This document shows positions 36,967 to 48,310 of a stretch of DNA of 64,000 bases, one piece after another. Within the stretch, counting starts at the first letter, position 1; each line of letters opens with the position of its first letter. Source of the stretch: Ensifer sp. MPMI2T (lineage in GTDB: Bacteria > Pseudomonadota > Alphaproteobacteria > Rhizobiales > Rhizobiaceae); assembly GCF_004827385.1 (NCBI RefSeq), contig NZ_SRXN01000005.1, positions 1 to 64,000 of the forward strand. Direction: 5' to 3'. A program made the position numbers and the translations under genes. Under the pieces are notes generated by a model that saw only the letters and a list, made by a program, of their open reading frames with translations, did no database searches and was not told the DNA's origin.

Positions 36967-39906
36967 ATGCAAAGCTGGCTTCCGATGAGCGAACTCAAGA
37001 CCATCTCCATTCGCGGTGCGCGCGAGCACAATCTCAAGGGCATCGACCTTGATCTGCCGCGCAACAAGCTCATCGTGATGACCGGGCTTTCCGGATCCGG
37101 CAAATCCTCGCTCGCCTTCGATACGATCTACGCCGAAGGCCAACGTCGTTATGTCGAGAGTCTTTCGGCCTATGCCCGCCAGTTCCTCGAAATGATGCAG
37201 AAACCGGACGTCGACCAGATCGACGGCCTGTCGCCCGCGATCTCGATCGAGCAGAAGACGACCTCGCGCAACCCGCGCTCGACGGTCGGCACTGTCACAG
37301 AGATCTACGACTATATGCGCCTGCTGTTCGCGCGCGTCGGCGTGCCCTATTCGCCGGCCACTGGCCTGCCGATCGAGAGCCAGACCGTCAGCCAGATGGT
37401 CGATCGCGTGCTGGAATTCGGCGAAGGCACGCGTCTCTATATCCTTGCGCCGCTCGTGCGCGGCCGTAAGGGCGAGTACAAAAAGGAACTCGCCGAGCTA
37501 ATGAAGAAGGGCTTCCAGCGCGTCAAGGTGGATGGCCAGTTCTATGAAATCGCCGACGTGCCGGCGCTCGACAAGAAATACAAGCACGACATCGATGTGG
37601 TCGTCGATCGCGTCGTGGTGAGGCCCGACCTTGCTACACGCCTTGCCGACAGCCTCGAAACCTGCCTGACGCTTGCCGATGGCCTGGCGATCGCCGAATT
37701 CGCAGACAAGCCGCTGCCGCCGGAGGAAACCGCGGCCGGCGGCTCCGCCAACAAGTCCCTGAACGAAACGCACGAGCGGGTGCTGTTTTCGGAAAAATTC
37801 GCCTGCCCGGTGTCCGGCTTCACCATTCCGGAGATCGAGCCGCGCCTCTTTTCCTTCAACAACCCCTTCGGCGCCTGCCCAACCTGCGATGGGCTCGGCA
37901 GCCAGCAGAAGATCGACGAAGCGTTGATCGTGCCGGAGCCGAATCGGACCTTGCGCGACGGCGCGATTGCGCCTTGGGCAAAATCGTCCTCGCCCTACTA
38001 CAATCAAACGCTGGAGGCGCTGGGCAAGGCCTTCGATTTCAAGCTCGGAAACCGCTGGAGCGAACTGTCCGAAGAGGCGCAGCGAGCCATCCTGCATGGT
38101 ACGGAGGAAAAGATCGTTTTCCACTATGTGGACGGTGCGCGTTCCTATAACACCACCAAGACCTTCGAAGGCATCGTGCCTAATCTCGAACGCCGTTGGA
38201 AGGAGACCGACAGTAGCTGGGCGCGCGAGGAGATCGAGCGCTTCATGTCGGCAGCCCCCTGCCCGGCCTGTGCCGGTTATCGGCTGAAGCCGGAAGCGCT
38301 TGCCGTCAAGATCGACAAGCTGCACATCGGCGAGGTCACGGACATGTCGATCCGCGTCGCCCGCGACTGGTTCGATGCCTTGCCGGAACATCTCAATGCG
38401 AAGCAGAACGAGATTGCCGTGCGCATCCTCAAGGAGATCCGCGAACGGCTGCGCTTCCTCAACGATGTCGGGCTCGAATATCTCAGTCTCTCACGCAATT
38501 CCGGGACGCTCTCCGGTGGCGAAAGCCAGCGCATCCGGCTTGCCTCCCAGATCGGTTCCGGGCTGACCGGCGTGCTTTATGTGCTCGACGAGCCCTCGAT
38601 TGGCCTGCATCAGCGCGACAATGCCCGCCTGCTCGACACGCTTCGGCATCTGCGCGACATCGGCAACACGGTCATAGTCGTCGAGCATGACGAGGACGCG
38701 ATCCTGACGGCCGACTACGTCGTCGATATCGGTCCGGCGGCCGGCATCCACGGCGGCGAGATCGTCGCGGAAGGCGCGCCGTCCGACATCATGGCCAATC
38801 CGAAGTCGCTCACCGGAAAATACCTCTCCGGAGAACTCGCGGTTGCCGTACCGAGCGAGCGGAGGAAGCCAAAAAAGAAGAAGGAAATCACGGTCGTAGG
38901 CGCGCGGGCTAACAACCTGAAGGATGTTACTGCCTCGATCCCGCTCGGTGTCTTCACCGCGGTCACAGGCGTTTCCGGCGGCGGCAAGTCGACTTTCCTC
39001 ATCGAAACGCTCTACAAGGCGGCCGCACGCCGCATCATGGGCGCGCGCGAAAATCCGGCAGAACACGACCGGATCGACGGCTTCGAGCATATCGACAAGG
39101 TGATTGATATCGACCAGTCGCCGATCGGCCGCACGCCGCGCTCGAACCCGGCGACCTATACGGGCGCCTTCACGCCGATTCGCGACTGGTTCGCAGGGCT
39201 GCCGGAGGCGAAGGCGCGCGGCTATCAGCCGGGGCGCTTCTCCTTCAACGTCAAAGGCGGCCGCTGCGAGGCCTGCCAGGGCGACGGCGTCATCAAGATC
39301 GAGATGCACTTTCTCCCGGACGTCTATGTCACCTGCGACGTCTGCCACGGCAAGCGCTACAACCGCGAAACGCTCGACGTGCATTTCAAGGGCAAGTCGA
39401 TCGCCGACGTGCTGGACATGACGGTCGAGGAAGGCGTCGAGTTTTTCTCGGCTGTGCCATCCGTGCGCGACAAGCTCGTGACGTTGAACCAGGTGGGCCT
39501 CGGCTATATCAAGGTCGGCCAGCAGGCAAACACGCTTTCGGGCGGCGAAGCGCAGCGCGTGAAGCTCGCCAAGGAACTGTCGAAACGCTCGACCGGCCGT
39601 ACGCTCTACATCCTAGACGAACCGACAACAGGCTTGCATTTCCAGGACGTAGCGAAACTGCTTGAAGTTCTGCATGAGCTCGTCAACCAGGGGAATTCGG
39701 TCGTGGTCATCGAGCACAATCTGGAAGTCATCAAGACCGCCGACTGGATCATCGACTTCGGCCCCGAAGGCGGCGACGGCGGCGGCGAGGTGATTGCCAA
39801 GGGTACGCCGGAAGACGTGGTGAAGGAGCCCCGCTCCTACACCGGACAATTCCTGAAAGAGCTGTTGGAGCGCCGGCCGGCGAGGAAGATCGAGGCGGCG
39901 GAGTGA
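36967..39906 (+). CDS. uvrA: UvrABC excinuclease subunit A
   Basis: UvrA recognises bulky DNA lesions in nucleotide excision repair. The 979-residue protein has two ABC ATPase modules: Walker [13 protein letters not shown] and [13 protein letters not shown] signatures [12 protein letters not shown] and [12 protein letters not shown], and Walker B with [11 protein letters not shown] and [11 protein letters not shown]. Zinc-finger cysteines lie in [13 protein letters not shown]...CPTC and CEACQGDG...CDVC. ATG 36967 has a gggggc sequence upstream; ATG 36985 (MSELKT) fits the family start equally well. A LexA box precedes it. Confidence 0.98.
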   Translation: MQSWLPMSELKTISIRGAREHNLKGIDLDLPRNKLIVMTGLSGSGKSSLAFDTIYAEGQRRYVESLSAYARQFLEMMQKPDVDQIDGLSPAISIEQKTTSRNPRSTVGTVTEIYDYMRLLFARVGVPYSPATGLPIESQTVSQMVDRVLEFGEGTRLYILAPLVRGRKGEYKKELAELMKKGFQRVKVDGQFYEIADVPALDKKYKHDIDVVVDRVVVRPDLATRLADSLETCLTLADGLAIAEFADKPLPPEETAAGGSANKSLNETHERVLFSEKFACPVSGFTIPEIEPRLFSFNNPFGACPTCDGLGSQQKIDEALIVPEPNRTLRDGAIAPWAKSSSPYYNQTLEALGKAFDFKLGNRWSELSEEAQRAILHGTEEKIVFHYVDGARSYNTTKTFEGIVPNLERRWKETDSSWAREEIERFMSAAPCPACAGYRLKPEALAVKIDKLHIGEVTDMSIRVARDWFDALPEHLNAKQNEIAVRILKEIRERLRFLNDVGLEYLSLSRNSGTLSGGESQRIRLASQIGSGLTGVLYVLDEPSIGLHQRDNARLLDTLRHLRDIGNTVIVVEHDEDAILTADYVVDIGPAAGIHGGEIVAEGAPSDIMANPKSLTGKYLSGELAVAVPSERRKPKKKKEITVVGARANNLKDVTASIPLGVFTAVTGVSGGGKSTFLIETLYKAAARRIMGARENPAEHDRIDGFEHIDKVIDIDQSPIGRTPRSNPATYTGAFTPIRDWFAGLPEAKARGYQPGRFSFNVKGGRCEACQGDGVIKIEMHFLPDVYVTCDVCHGKRYNRETLDVHFKGKSIADVLDMTVEEGVEFFSAVPSVRDKLVTLNQVGLGYIKVGQQANTLSGGEAQRVKLAKELSKRSTGRTLYILDEPTTGLHFQDVAKLLEVLHELVNQGNSVVVIEHNLEVIKTADWIIDFGPEGGDGGGEVIAKGTPEDVVKEPRSYTGQFLKELLERRPARKIEAAE

Positions 39907-39943
39907 CCGGCTCGCGGCCGATCCGCGTCGCCGACAATTGCCG

Positions 39944-39968
39944 GGAGCGCGGAACGCGGCGCTCCTTT
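39944..39968 (+). terminator. Terminator after uvrA
   Basis: ggagcgc (39944-39950) and gcgctcc (39959-39965) followed by ttt, about 40 bp after the uvrA stop. Confidence 0.5.
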
Positions 39969-40096
39969 CGGACCGATGCTCGCCCGGAAACGGGTGGCCG
40001 TGCTGACCGGGACCGGCGACGCTGATTGCGCGATGTCGTCGAGGGGGGTGGCGGCAGACAATATGAATCGCCCGGAAGGGCCTTGAGGAGGAGACG

Positions 40097-40900
40097 ATGA
40101 CACAATCCGGTAAAATCCGCGTCGGCATCGGCGGCTGGACCTTCGAGCCCTGGGAAGGCACATTCTATCCTTCCGACCTCCCGAAGAAACGGCAGCTCGA
40201 ATTCGCCGGCAAGGAGCTGCGTACGATCGAGATCAACGGCACCTATTACAGTTCGCAGAAGCCGGAAACCTTTGCCCGATGGGCGGCGGAGGTCCCCGAC
40301 GATTTTGTCTTCTCGCTGAAAGCCAGCCGCTTCGTGACGAATCGCAAGGTCCTCGCGGAAGCCGGTGAATCGATGGAGAGATTCCTGACCCAGGGCCTGA
40401 CGGAGCTGGGCGATCACCTCGGTCCTATTCTCTGGCAGTTTGCGCCGACCAAGAAATTCGAGCCCGACGATTTCGAAGGATTTCTCAAGCTCCTTCCCGA
40501 AAAACAGGACGGCCTGAAGCTTCGCCACGTGGTCGAGGTTCGCAACCCGTCCTTTCAGGCGCCCGACTGCATCGAGCTTTTGAACAAATACAACGTGGCG
40601 GTCGTGCTCGCCGAACATGCTGACTATCCGATGATCGCCGACGTCACGGCGGACTTCGTCTATGCGAGGCTGCAGAGAGGCAGCGATGACATAAAGACCT
40701 GCTATCCGCCCGACGGGCTGGATCTCTGGGCCGAACGGCTGAAAACCTTTGCGGCAGGCGGCGAGCCGGAAGGGCTCGAAAAAAGCGCGCCGGACCGCAA
40801 GGCGGATAAGACGGCGCGCGACGTTTTTGCCTTCTTCATTACCTCGGGCAAGGTCAACGCGCCGAATGGTGCCAGGGAATTGCAGAAGCGGGTGAGCTAG
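40097..40900 (+). CDS. DUF72 family protein (YecE-like)
   Basis: A 267-residue TIM-barrel protein of the DUF72 family, whose biochemical role is unknown. Diagnostic stretches are RVGIGGWTFEPWEGTFYP, ELRTIEINGTYYSSQKPETF, LGPILWQFAPTKKF, VVEVRNPSF and FVYARLQRG near the C-terminus. ggaggag lies 6 bp upstream of ATG 40097. It follows uvrA on the same strand beyond a terminator-like hairpin. Confidence 0.9.
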   Translation: MTQSGKIRVGIGGWTFEPWEGTFYPSDLPKKRQLEFAGKELRTIEINGTYYSSQKPETFARWAAEVPDDFVFSLKASRFVTNRKVLAEAGESMERFLTQGLTELGDHLGPILWQFAPTKKFEPDDFEGFLKLLPEKQDGLKLRHVVEVRNPSFQAPDCIELLNKYNVAVVLAEHADYPMIADVTADFVYARLQRGSDDIKTCYPPDGLDLWAERLKTFAAGGEPEGLEKSAPDRKADKTARDVFAFFITSGKVNAPNGARELQKRVS

Positions 40901-41458
40901 CCTCGCTCTGCCGCTATCTCGAACGGCGTGACGCCTGGCGCAGGTAGATTCGTGGCGGCGTGACCGCCACGGTGACGCTAGATCTAGTGGGGCCTTCTCA
41001 AATCGCCGCGGCGCGGCCGCCTTGATGTCGCTGCAAAGCCGAATCACCAGGCACGCGTCACATCCAGGCCGTCTTTGCAATCGCGGGTAGCGCGACGGCA
41101 TAGCCTTCATCTGCTTTTTTACCCTTGAAAATTTTGATCTCGCGCCTGCCGTTGCGGCATTGTCGCAGGCAACCTGCTGAAGTCCCTGATTTTCAACGGC
41201 TTGACCAATGTCCCCGTTTTCCACAATCGGTCCACACAACATATAGCGCTCAAACTTCCGTCATAAACCACCCCTTGACGCCCCGAGCCGATTCACGGTT
41301 AATGGATTTCACGTTGCGACGGCGGCGGACCGGGAAGTTAAGAGGCCGGTTCATCCCCCCAAATCGTCGGTCCTGGCATGCGATCGGCACGGATGATCCG
41401 TGTGGCCGCGGCAGGGGAATTTTGCGCGATTTTTCGGGCCGCCGAGACAACATTCAGG
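40901..41458. other. Long intergenic region upstream of nrdJ
   Basis: About 560 bp without a convincing gene. A hairpin cgtggcgg-cgtga-ccgccacg lies at 40951-40971 (possible terminator of the DUF72 gene, no T-tract). A single NrdR-like sequence, cacaacatatagcg, occurs at 41235-41248, 245 bp from the promoter-proximal boxes. Long ORFs run through the region but show no ribosome site or domain. Confidence 0.5.
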
Positions 41459-41487
41459 CTGGCATAAATGACTTGTTAATACTATAT
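41459..41487 (+). promoter_or_regulatory. Promoter of nrdJ
   Basis: ctggca (41459-41464), 17 bp, ctatat (41482-41487), the latter identical to the rhizobial -10 consensus. The leader would be about 140 nt. Confidence 0.6.
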
Positions 41488-41525
41488 TTAGTGTTTGCAG
41501 CCAGCATCATCACAAGATACAGGGT
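41479..41525. promoter_or_regulatory. Pair of NrdR boxes over the nrdJ promoter
   Basis: Box 1 atactatatttagtgt (41479-41494) and box 2 tcacaagatacagggt (41510-41525) resemble the NrdR consensus acaCwATATATwGTGt, with 12 of 14 and 11 of 14 core matches. They are spaced exactly 31 bp centre to centre, the usual three helical turns. Box 1 covers the -10 element, so NrdR-dATP would repress. Confidence 0.65.
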
Positions 41526-41635
41526 GACCCAGGGCATGGGTTTCCTAAATGACGGAAGCTGGAGCTGGCTGCGAGACCTCGCGGCCGGGCGGGGATATTT
41601 GCGCCTTGGCGCATGGCAACAAAGGACACGGGACA

Positions 41636-44600
41636 ATGAAGATCGAACGCCGTTTCACAAAGGCCGGGCAATCCGCCTACGCCGAGATCGATTTCCGCAA
41701 GGCGACGAGTGAGATCAAGAACCCGGATGGGTCGATCGTCTTCCGCCTCGAGAACATCGACGTTCCCGCGCAGTTCTCTCAGGTCGCCGCCGACATTCTC
41801 GCGCAGAAGTATTTCCGCAAGGCGGGCGTGCCGGCCAAGCTGAAGCGTGTCGAGGAAAACGACGTGCCCTCCTTCCTGTGGCGCTCGGTGCCCGACACCG
41901 ATGCGCTGAAGGCGCTGCCGAAGGATGAGCAGTACGGCTCCGAAACGGATGCACGCCAGGTTTTCGATCGCCTGGCCGGCACCTGGACCTATTGGGGCTG
42001 GAAGGGCGGCTATTTTGACACGGAAGAAGATGCTGCCGCTTTCCGTGACGAACTCGCCTATATGCTTGCCACCCAGCGCGTCGCGCCGAACTCGCCGCAA
42101 TGGTTCAACACCGGCCTGCACTGGGCCTACGGCATCGACGGCCCCGGCCAGGGCCACTTCTATGTCGATCCCTTCACCGGCAAGCTGACGAAGTCCAAGT
42201 CCGCTTACGAGCACCCGCAGCCGCATGCCTGCTTCATCCAGTCCGTTGCCGACGACCTCGTCAACGAGGGCGGCATCATGGACCTCTGGGTGCGTGAGGC
42301 GCGCCTCTTCAAATACGGCTCCGGCACCGGCTCCAACTTCTCGCATCTGCGCGGCGAAGGCGAAAAGCTGTCGGGCGGCGGCAAGTCCTCCGGCCTCATG
42401 AGCTTCCTAAAGATCGGCGACCGCGCCGCCGGCGCCATCAAGTCGGGCGGCACGACTCGCCGTGCCGCCAAGATGGTCGTAGTCGACATCGACCATCCGG
42501 ATATCGAGGAATACATCAACTGGAAGGTCAAGGAAGAGCAGAAAGTCGCCGCCCTCGTCACCGGCTCCAAGATCGTCGCCAAGCACCTGAAGGCGATCAT
42601 GAAGGCCTGCGTCAATTGCGATGGCAGCGACGACGCCTGCTTCGACCCGAAGCAGAACCCTGCGCTGAAGCGCGAGATCCGCGCCGCCAAGCAGGCGCTG
42701 GTTCCGGAAAACTACGTCAAGCGCGTCATCCAGTTCGCTCGCCAGGGATACAAGGACATCGAGTTCAAGACCTATGACACGGACTGGGATTCGGAAGCCT
42801 ATCTCACCGTCTCCGGCCAGAACTCGAACAACTCCGTCTCGATCAAAGACGACTTCCTCCGCGCTGTCGAAGCCGACGGCGAGTGGAACCTGACCGCGCG
42901 CAAGGACGGCCGCGTGCTGAAGACGCTGAAGGCCCGCGACCTCTGGGAGTCGATCTCTTACGCCGCCTGGGCGTCGGCCGATCCGGGCCTGCATTTCAAC
43001 ACGACGATGAACGACTGGCACACCTGCCCGGCCGCCGGCCCGATCCGCGCGTCGAACCCATGCTCGGAATACATGTTCCTTGACGACACGGCCTGCAACC
43101 TCGCCTCGCTGAACCTGATGCAGTTCAAGGACGCCGCCACCAAGCGGATCAACATCGGCGATTACGAGCATGCCGTCCGCCTCTGGACGATCGTTCTCGA
43201 AATCTCGGTGATGATGGCGCAGTTTCCGTCCCGTGAGATCGCTGAACTCTCCTATGAATACCGCACGCTCGGCCTCGGCTACGCCAATATCGGCGGCCTG
43301 CTGATGTCCTCCGGCATTCCTTATGACTCCGCCGAAGGCCGTGCCATCGCCGGTGCGCTGACCGCCATCATGACCGGCATCGCCTACGCCACTTCGGCCG
43401 AAATCTCGGCCAAGCTCGGCCCCTTCCCGAGCTTTGCTCCGAACCGCGACAACATGCTGCGCGTCATGCGCAATCATCGTCGCGCGGCTCACGGCGAAAC
43501 CACGGGCTATGAGAGCCTGTCGGTCAACCCGGTTGCGCTTGTACACGCCGATTGCCCGGACCAGGACCTGATCGCCCACGCCAAGAGCGCCTGGGACAAG
43601 GCCGTCGAACTCGGCGAGAAGCATGGTTACCGCAATGCCCAGGCAACCGTTATCGCGCCGACCGGCACGATCGGCCTCGTCATGGATTGTGACACCACCG
43701 GCATCGAGCCTGACTTTGCGCTGGTCAAGTTCAAGAAGCTCGCCGGCGGCGGCTACTTCAAGATCATCAACCGCGCGGTACCGGAAGCGTTGCGCACGCT
43801 TGGCTACTCGGAAAGCCAGATCGCCGAGATCGAGGCTTACGCCGTCGGCCATGGCAACCTCAACCAGGCGCCGGCGATCAACCCGGCGACGCTCAAGGCC
43901 AAGGGTTTCACCGACGAGAAGGTCGAGGCCGTCAATGCTGCGCTGAAGTCCGCCTTCGACATCAAGTTCGTCTTCAACCAGTGGACGCTCGGCACCGATT
44001 TCCTCAAGGGCACGCTGAAGGTCACCGACGAGCAGCTTGCCTCGATGGACTTCAACCTGCTTGAGCACTTGGGCTTTTCGAAGAAGGATATCGAAGCCGC
44101 CAACATCCATGTCTGCGGCGCGATGACGCTCGAAGGCGCGCCGTTCCTCAAGGCTGAGCACCTGCCGGTGTTCGATTGCGCCAACCCCTGCGGCAAGATC
44201 GGTAAGCGCTACCTTTCGGTCGAAAGCCACATCCGCATGATGGCGGCCGCCCAGCCGTTCATCTCCGGCGCGATCTCCAAGACGATCAACATGCCGAATG
44301 AGGCGACCGTCGAGGATTGCAAGAACGCCTACATGCTCTCCTGGAAGCTGGCGCTGAAGGCGAACGCGCTCTATCGCGACGGTTCGAAGCTGTCGCAGCC
44401 GCTGAACGCGTCGCTGATCGAGGACGACGAGGAAGAGGAAGCGATCGAAGAGCTGATGCAGGCGCCGGCGGCCGCCCAGGCGGTCGCCGTCACGGAGAAG
44501 ATCGTCGAGCGCGTGATCGAGAAGGTCGTCCGCGCTCGTGAGAAACTGCCGAACCGCCGCCAGGGCTACACTCAGAAGGCGATCGTCGGTGGCCACAAGG

Positions 44601-45433
44601 TCTATCTCCGCACTGGCGAATTCGGCGATGGCCGCTTGGGCGAGATCTTCATCGACATGCACAAGGAAGGCGCCGCCTTCCGCGCGATGATGAACAACTT
44701 CGCCATCGCCATCTCGCTCGGGCTGCAATATGGCGTGCCGCTCGAAGAATATGTGGAGGCCTTCACCTTCACCAAGTTCGAGCCGGCCGGCATGGTCCAG
44801 GGCAATGACGCGATCAAAAACGCGACGTCGATCCTCGACTACGTGTTCCGCGAACTCGCCGTCTCCTACCTCGGCCGCCACGACCTCGCCCATGTCGACA
44901 CCTCCGACTTCGGCAACACCGCGCTTGGCCGCGGCATTCAGGAAGGCAAGACCAACCTTGTGTCGACCGGCTGGACCCGCGGCTACAAGCCTACGATCGT
45001 CGGCGGCACGGCCGATCGCCAGCTCTCCGAGCCGAAGGGCGCCTCGACCGCCGCGCCGGCGCGGGCATCCGGTGGTGCCACGGTTACCTCGATCGCCGGT
45101 AACACCGCCCGCAAGCTGGAACCGGCGGTAGCGGCCGTTGCATCGGAAGTCCTCGCCTTCAAGCGCGACTATGAAGAGCGGGCCGCCGAACTTGCCGAGG
45201 ACATCGCGGCCGAATCCGAGCAGGACGTAACCGCCCTCTTCTCCGACAAGGCAGCTGCCGAAGCCGCTTCGGCAAAAGCCGACGCCAAGAAGGTCGAAGC
45301 CGAACGCCGCGCCCGCTCGATCATGCAGGGCTACACCGGCAACATGTGCTCCGAATGCCAGAACTTCACGATGGTGAGGAATGGTACCTGCGAGAAGTGC
45401 GATACCTGCGGTGCGACGAGCGGGTGCAGCTAA
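41636..45433 (+). CDS. nrdJ: Adenosylcobalamin-dependent (class II) ribonucleoside-diphosphate reductase
   Basis: NrdJ makes deoxyribonucleotides with a B12-derived radical and is the essential reductase in Sinorhizobium. The 1265-residue protein has [18 protein letters not shown], the active-site [22 protein letters not shown] with the thiyl Cys near residue 476, [22 protein letters not shown], and a C-terminal Cys cluster (CSEC...[13 protein letters not shown]) for re-reduction or zinc binding. ATG 41636 was chosen (aaagga upstream); the frame from 41549 adds 29 unrelated residues. Two NrdR boxes precede it. No cobalamin riboswitch was found upstream. Confidence 0.97.
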   Translation: MKIERRFTKAGQSAYAEIDFRKATSEIKNPDGSIVFRLENIDVPAQFSQVAADILAQKYFRKAGVPAKLKRVEENDVPSFLWRSVPDTDALKALPKDEQYGSETDARQVFDRLAGTWTYWGWKGGYFDTEEDAAAFRDELAYMLATQRVAPNSPQWFNTGLHWAYGIDGPGQGHFYVDPFTGKLTKSKSAYEHPQPHACFIQSVADDLVNEGGIMDLWVREARLFKYGSGTGSNFSHLRGEGEKLSGGGKSSGLMSFLKIGDRAAGAIKSGGTTRRAAKMVVVDIDHPDIEEYINWKVKEEQKVAALVTGSKIVAKHLKAIMKACVNCDGSDDACFDPKQNPALKREIRAAKQALVPENYVKRVIQFARQGYKDIEFKTYDTDWDSEAYLTVSGQNSNNSVSIKDDFLRAVEADGEWNLTARKDGRVLKTLKARDLWESISYAAWASADPGLHFNTTMNDWHTCPAAGPIRASNPCSEYMFLDDTACNLASLNLMQFKDAATKRINIGDYEHAVRLWTIVLEISVMMAQFPSREIAELSYEYRTLGLGYANIGGLLMSSGIPYDSAEGRAIAGALTAIMTGIAYATSAEISAKLGPFPSFAPNRDNMLRVMRNHRRAAHGETTGYESLSVNPVALVHADCPDQDLIAHAKSAWDKAVELGEKHGYRNAQATVIAPTGTIGLVMDCDTTGIEPDFALVKFKKLAGGGYFKIINRAVPEALRTLGYSESQIAEIEAYAVGHGNLNQAPAINPATLKAKGFTDEKVEAVNAALKSAFDIKFVFNQWTLGTDFLKGTLKVTDEQLASMDFNLLEHLGFSKKDIEAANIHVCGAMTLEGAPFLKAEHLPVFDCANPCGKIGKRYLSVESHIRMMAAAQPFISGAISKTINMPNEATVEDCKNAYMLSWKLALKANALYRDGSKLSQPLNASLIEDDEEEEAIEELMQAPAAAQAVAVTEKIVERVIEKVVRAREKLPNRRQGYTQKAIVGGHKVYLRTGEFGDGRLGEIFIDMHKEGAAFRAMMNNFAIAISLGLQYGVPLEEYVEAFTFTKFEPAGMVQGNDAIKNATSILDYVFRELAVSYLGRHDLAHVDTSDFGNTALGRGIQEGKTNLVSTGWTRGYKPTIVGGTADRQLSEPKGASTAAPARASGGATVTSIAGNTARKLEPAVAAVASEVLAFKRDYEERAAELAEDIAAESEQDVTALFSDKAAAEAASAKADAKKVEAERRARSIMQGYTGNMCSECQNFTMVRNGTCEKCDTCGATSGCS

Positions 45434-45486
45434 GTCCCGACTGCTTGGCTGGCTTGGGCCGCCTCGCAGAAAAGAAGAAGAGTCAG

Positions 45487-45508
45487 AGAGCGGCCACTTG
45501 GCCGCTCT
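45487..45508 (+). terminator. Hairpin after nrdJ
   Basis: agagcggcc (45487-45495) and ggccgctct (45500-45508) with an actt loop, followed by tgtgcgtt. A strong stem with a poor T-tract. Confidence 0.55.
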
Positions 45509-45652
45509 TGTGCGTTATATCGCATGTCTGGTGCAGATTATTCGCACCGGGAAGGGACTTGCACCGCCTGCGCCGGCAACGAATGGTTCCTTATCCCAAT
45601 CACTCAGAGGTTCCGCCCGTTCATCCGCACGAGCCGAGCAAGGGAAACGACA

Positions 45653-46129
45653 ATGAGCGATATCCGCGGAAAGGAGTTCGTTCTTGCAGGCGTCACCATG
45701 AAACGCCTGCTGTCCGGAGAACAGACCGCGGGGCAGTTCTGCCTCTTCGAGAACAAGAGCGACGGAAACACCACAACGCCGATCCATGTCCATGCGAAGG
45801 ACGACGAGACGGTTTACATCATCGAAGGCGAACTGACGGCGGTGATCGACGGCCAGCCTCGACGCCTGCGAGCAGGCGAGAGCATCTTCCTGCCGCGCGG
45901 CATTCCGCACCAGCTTATGAACATGAGCGGTAATCCTTGCCGATACATCTTGATCGGGACCCCCGCTTTGTTCGACCGGTTTATCGAGGAAGCCGGCCAC
46001 GAACTTCAGCCGCGCGAAGTCGCCGGACCGCCGACACCCGAGGAGATCGAGCGCCTGCGCGAGGCTTCGCCAAGGTTCGGCATTACCTTGCTCTCGGATT
46101 GGCCTCACCCAAGTGACGCAGCGTCTTAA
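45653..46129 (+). CDS. Cupin domain-containing protein
   Basis: A 158-residue single-domain cupin. Motif 1 is PIHVHAKDDETVYIIEGEL (two His and one Glu as metal ligands) and motif 2 is LPRGIPHQLMNMSG (third His). Such small cupins bind metal or sugar ligands or act as dioxygenases; no finer prediction is possible. ATG 45653 with aaggga upstream was preferred over the long frame from 45524. It stands alone between nrdJ and a tRNA gene. Confidence 0.88.
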   Translation: MSDIRGKEFVLAGVTMKRLLSGEQTAGQFCLFENKSDGNTTTPIHVHAKDDETVYIIEGELTAVIDGQPRRLRAGESIFLPRGIPHQLMNMSGNPCRYILIGTPALFDRFIEEAGHELQPREVAGPPTPEEIERLREASPRFGITLLSDWPHPSDAAS

Positions 46130-46385
46130 GCATCAAGACGTTTCCTGACGAGCAGTCTCGTTCGCCTCCGCGCCGCTCGCGGTAAGAGGCGATGAGGATC
46201 TGATGTCCCCTTCCGAGGAGTATCAGTGGAAACGATCCGTCGCCCTGCGAAACTCAGTGGTTTCCAACTCAACCTAAGGACTGAGGGCCGCACCACTTCC
46301 CAACCACGATGCCGAGATTTGCAGCCTTGATGCGTGCACAGGCACTGGCGTGCCCTGCGGATTTCTCTTATACACTTCTGCTCAT

Positions 46386-46461
46386 GGGGTCGTAGCTCAG
46401 TTGGGAGAGCGCCGCAATCGCACTGCGGAGGTCGAGGGTTCGAATCCCTTCGACTCCACCA
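46386..46461 (+). tRNA. tRNA-Ala (anticodon CGC)
   Basis: 76 nt with encoded CCA. Acceptor GGGGTCG pairs with CGACTCC (one G-T); D arm GCTC/GAGC; anticodon stem CCGCA/TGCGG with loop ATCGCAC, anticodon CGC reading GCG; T arm gaggg-ttcgaat-ccctt. The structure is complete. Confidence 0.97.
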
Positions 46462-46653
46462 AAGCTCTCTTGTCCGACCCGGAGACATAGGTAGCGTACC
46501 TAAGGCATGGTGACAATCTCGTGTCGAGGCAGCACCAATTGCCAGGTCACGCGGCTTGTCAGCATGCGGCTCGGCATAATCGCGTGTCCAGACACGGTCC
46601 CCAACGAAAAGGCTCGACTTCGAACTCTTCGGGGCTGACCAACGTGGGCGACA

Positions 46654-48180
46654 TCATGCGGGAGACGTCTGACCCGGCACGCGCATCGGTGGCTTCCTGC
46701 TCTGCCAGGGGCGCGCTATTTCGAGTTGGCCAGCCAGCTGAAACAAAGTCACCTCATCGGCGAAGCGACCGACGAAGTGCATGCCGATCGGCAGACCACA
46801 ATCCGACCAGAAGAGCGGCACCGACATCGCAGGCTGTCCGGTCACATTGAATACAGGCGTCCATGGAATGAAACTGAACGTTTCGCTCGCGAGGCGTTTC
46901 GCGATGCCCAGCCTTTTGAACAGCCGTGCTGCTTTCATGTGGCCGATCGCCCGAATTAGCTTTTTCTCGATCGTCGATGGCTGCAGCGCGCCTATTGGCG
47001 GAGGGATTTGGGACAGGACGGGCGTCATAAGCACATCATGCGATTCGAAGAATGCCGATATGCCTCTGGCTGCCAGCTTGAGATAGCGTAGCGCAGATGC
47101 GAGTTCGCTTGCCGAGAATGCATGTCCGAGCAGACCCATTCCAAACGTCGATTCGTCGAAGTCCTCGACGCGAATCCTGACTCCCGCGGCCTTGACCGCT
47201 TCTTCGATATCGACCCTGATCTCCGCAGCGAGAACAGTCAGAAACGACAGGGAAAATGCCTCCGCTTCGACTGTTGGTGCTGTTTCGACCACCTCATGTC
47301 CTAGTTCTTCGAGCAGCTTGGTCGCGTCGGCGAAAGCCCGCAACACCTCCTGTTCCACGACGCCGCCGAGCATCGGTGTCGCGGATACGGCAATTCGCAG
47401 CTTCTTTGGCGTCCGGGCAACTGCCTCGAGAAATGAGCCGGAATACAGGGGCAGATAGTGGGGTGCGCCGACATCCGCTCCTTGGACGATGTCGAGCAGG
47501 GCGGCTGAATCGCGAACAGACCTCGTAAGAACATGCTCGACGGCAAAGCCCGCCCAAGGATCCCCGGCAAATGGGCCAGCGGGCGTGCGGCCGCGGGTTG
47601 GCTTGAGGCCGAAAAGCCCGCATGCAGATGCTGGGATGCGGATGGAACCGCCACCGTCGCCGGCCGAGGCGATCGGGACCATGCGCGAAGCTACGGCGGC
47701 TCCCGAGCCGCCGCTCGAGCCGCCGGGCGTGCGCGTCAGATCCCACGGGTTTCGCGTCTGGCCGAATGCATCCGGCTCAGTGTAGGGGGTCAGTCCGAAT
47801 TCTGGGGTGTTGGTTTTCCCAAGGACGATGAGACCCGCCTTTTTCCAACGTGTGACGAGTTCGGAGTCGCCCGGCGCGGGTAGCTTCGCCAGAAGCCGGT
47901 TCCCGTTCGAGGTTGGGACGCCCGCGACCGTCGAGAGCAGATCCTTCAACAGGAAGGGAACGCCTGCAAAGGCAGCGTTGAGATCGACTGCAAGCGCCGC
48001 CTTTCTCGCTTCATCGAACATGGTCAGGATGACCGCGTTCAAACTCGTGTTCCTGGTAACGATCCTGTCTATTGCGGTCTCCACGAGTTCCTGTGGCGAC
48101 ACGACGCGCGTCCTGACCAGTTCGGCCAGTCCGAGACCATCCAGATCGTCGTATTCAGCGATCAACGACAAGGCCCCCAC
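46654..48180 (-). CDS. Amidase signature family hydrolase
   Basis: A 508-residue amidase. The Ser-cisSer-Lys triad is visible: Lys in GVPFLLKDLL, and the Ser pair in TPGGSSGGSGAAVAS followed by GDGGGSIRIPASACGLFGLKPTRGR. The C-terminal FNVTGQPAMSVPLFWSDCGLPIGMHFVG fits the family. Substrates of such enzymes range from aryl amides to indole acetamide and cannot be inferred. ATG 48180 lies 19 bp downstream of a tiny lipoprotein gene on the same strand, so the two may be co-transcribed. Confidence 0.92.
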   Translation of the reverse strand: MGALSLIAEYDDLDGLGLAELVRTRVVSPQELVETAIDRIVTRNTSLNAVILTMFDEARKAALAVDLNAAFAGVPFLLKDLLSTVAGVPTSNGNRLLAKLPAPGDSELVTRWKKAGLIVLGKTNTPEFGLTPYTEPDAFGQTRNPWDLTRTPGGSSGGSGAAVASRMVPIASAGDGGGSIRIPASACGLFGLKPTRGRTPAGPFAGDPWAGFAVEHVLTRSVRDSAALLDIVQGADVGAPHYLPLYSGSFLEAVARTPKKLRIAVSATPMLGGVVEQEVLRAFADATKLLEELGHEVVETAPTVEAEAFSLSFLTVLAAEIRVDIEEAVKAAGVRIRVEDFDESTFGMGLLGHAFSASELASALRYLKLAARGISAFFESHDVLMTPVLSQIPPPIGALQPSTIEKKLIRAIGHMKAARLFKRLGIAKRLASETFSFIPWTPVFNVTGQPAMSVPLFWSDCGLPIGMHFVGRFADEVTLFQLAGQLEIARPWQSRKPPMRVPGQTSPA

Positions 48181-48199
48181 TGGAGCGGCGTTCCGACAA

Positions 48200-48310
48200 T
48201 CACCGCGGCGGAACGATACCCTGGTAATACTCCCCTTCGCCTCCGACGTGGACGGTTTGCGAGCATGCCGCCAGAGTGGCGGCTGCGAGCAACAACAGGA
48301 TCTTGCGCAT
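48200..48310 (-). CDS. Tiny lipoprotein (36 residues), copy A
   Basis: ATG 48310 to TGA at 48200 encodes a 36-residue peptide: a basic start (MRK), a hydrophobic run ILLLLAAATL and lipobox LAAC (Cys 16), leaving a 21-residue mature peptide CSQT...GEGEYYQGIVPPR. A gagg site lies upstream. It is too short for most gene finders. Copy B 240 bp upstream shares the CSQT start and the GEGxYYxGIVPP ending, which argues that both are real. I recognise no named family. Location would be inner or outer membrane periplasmic face. Confidence 0.72.
   Translation of the reverse strand: MRKILLLLAAATLAACSQTVHVGGEGEYYQGIVPPR

Noticed and set aside
40901-41635. Cobalamin riboswitch upstream of nrdJ
   Set aside because: I looked for a B12-box-like core and flanking arms because the enzyme uses cobalamin, but found none.
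41125-41712. Plus-strand 195-residue ORF in the nrdJ upstream region
   Set aside because: It overlaps the NrdR boxes, promoter and the nrdJ start, is very Arg-rich and has no recognisable domain.
46126-46488. Minus-strand 120-residue ORF across the tRNA-Ala gene, containing RRDSNPRPPQ
   Set aside because: This peptide string is a well-known artefact of translating the antisense of tRNA genes; the tRNA itself is clear.
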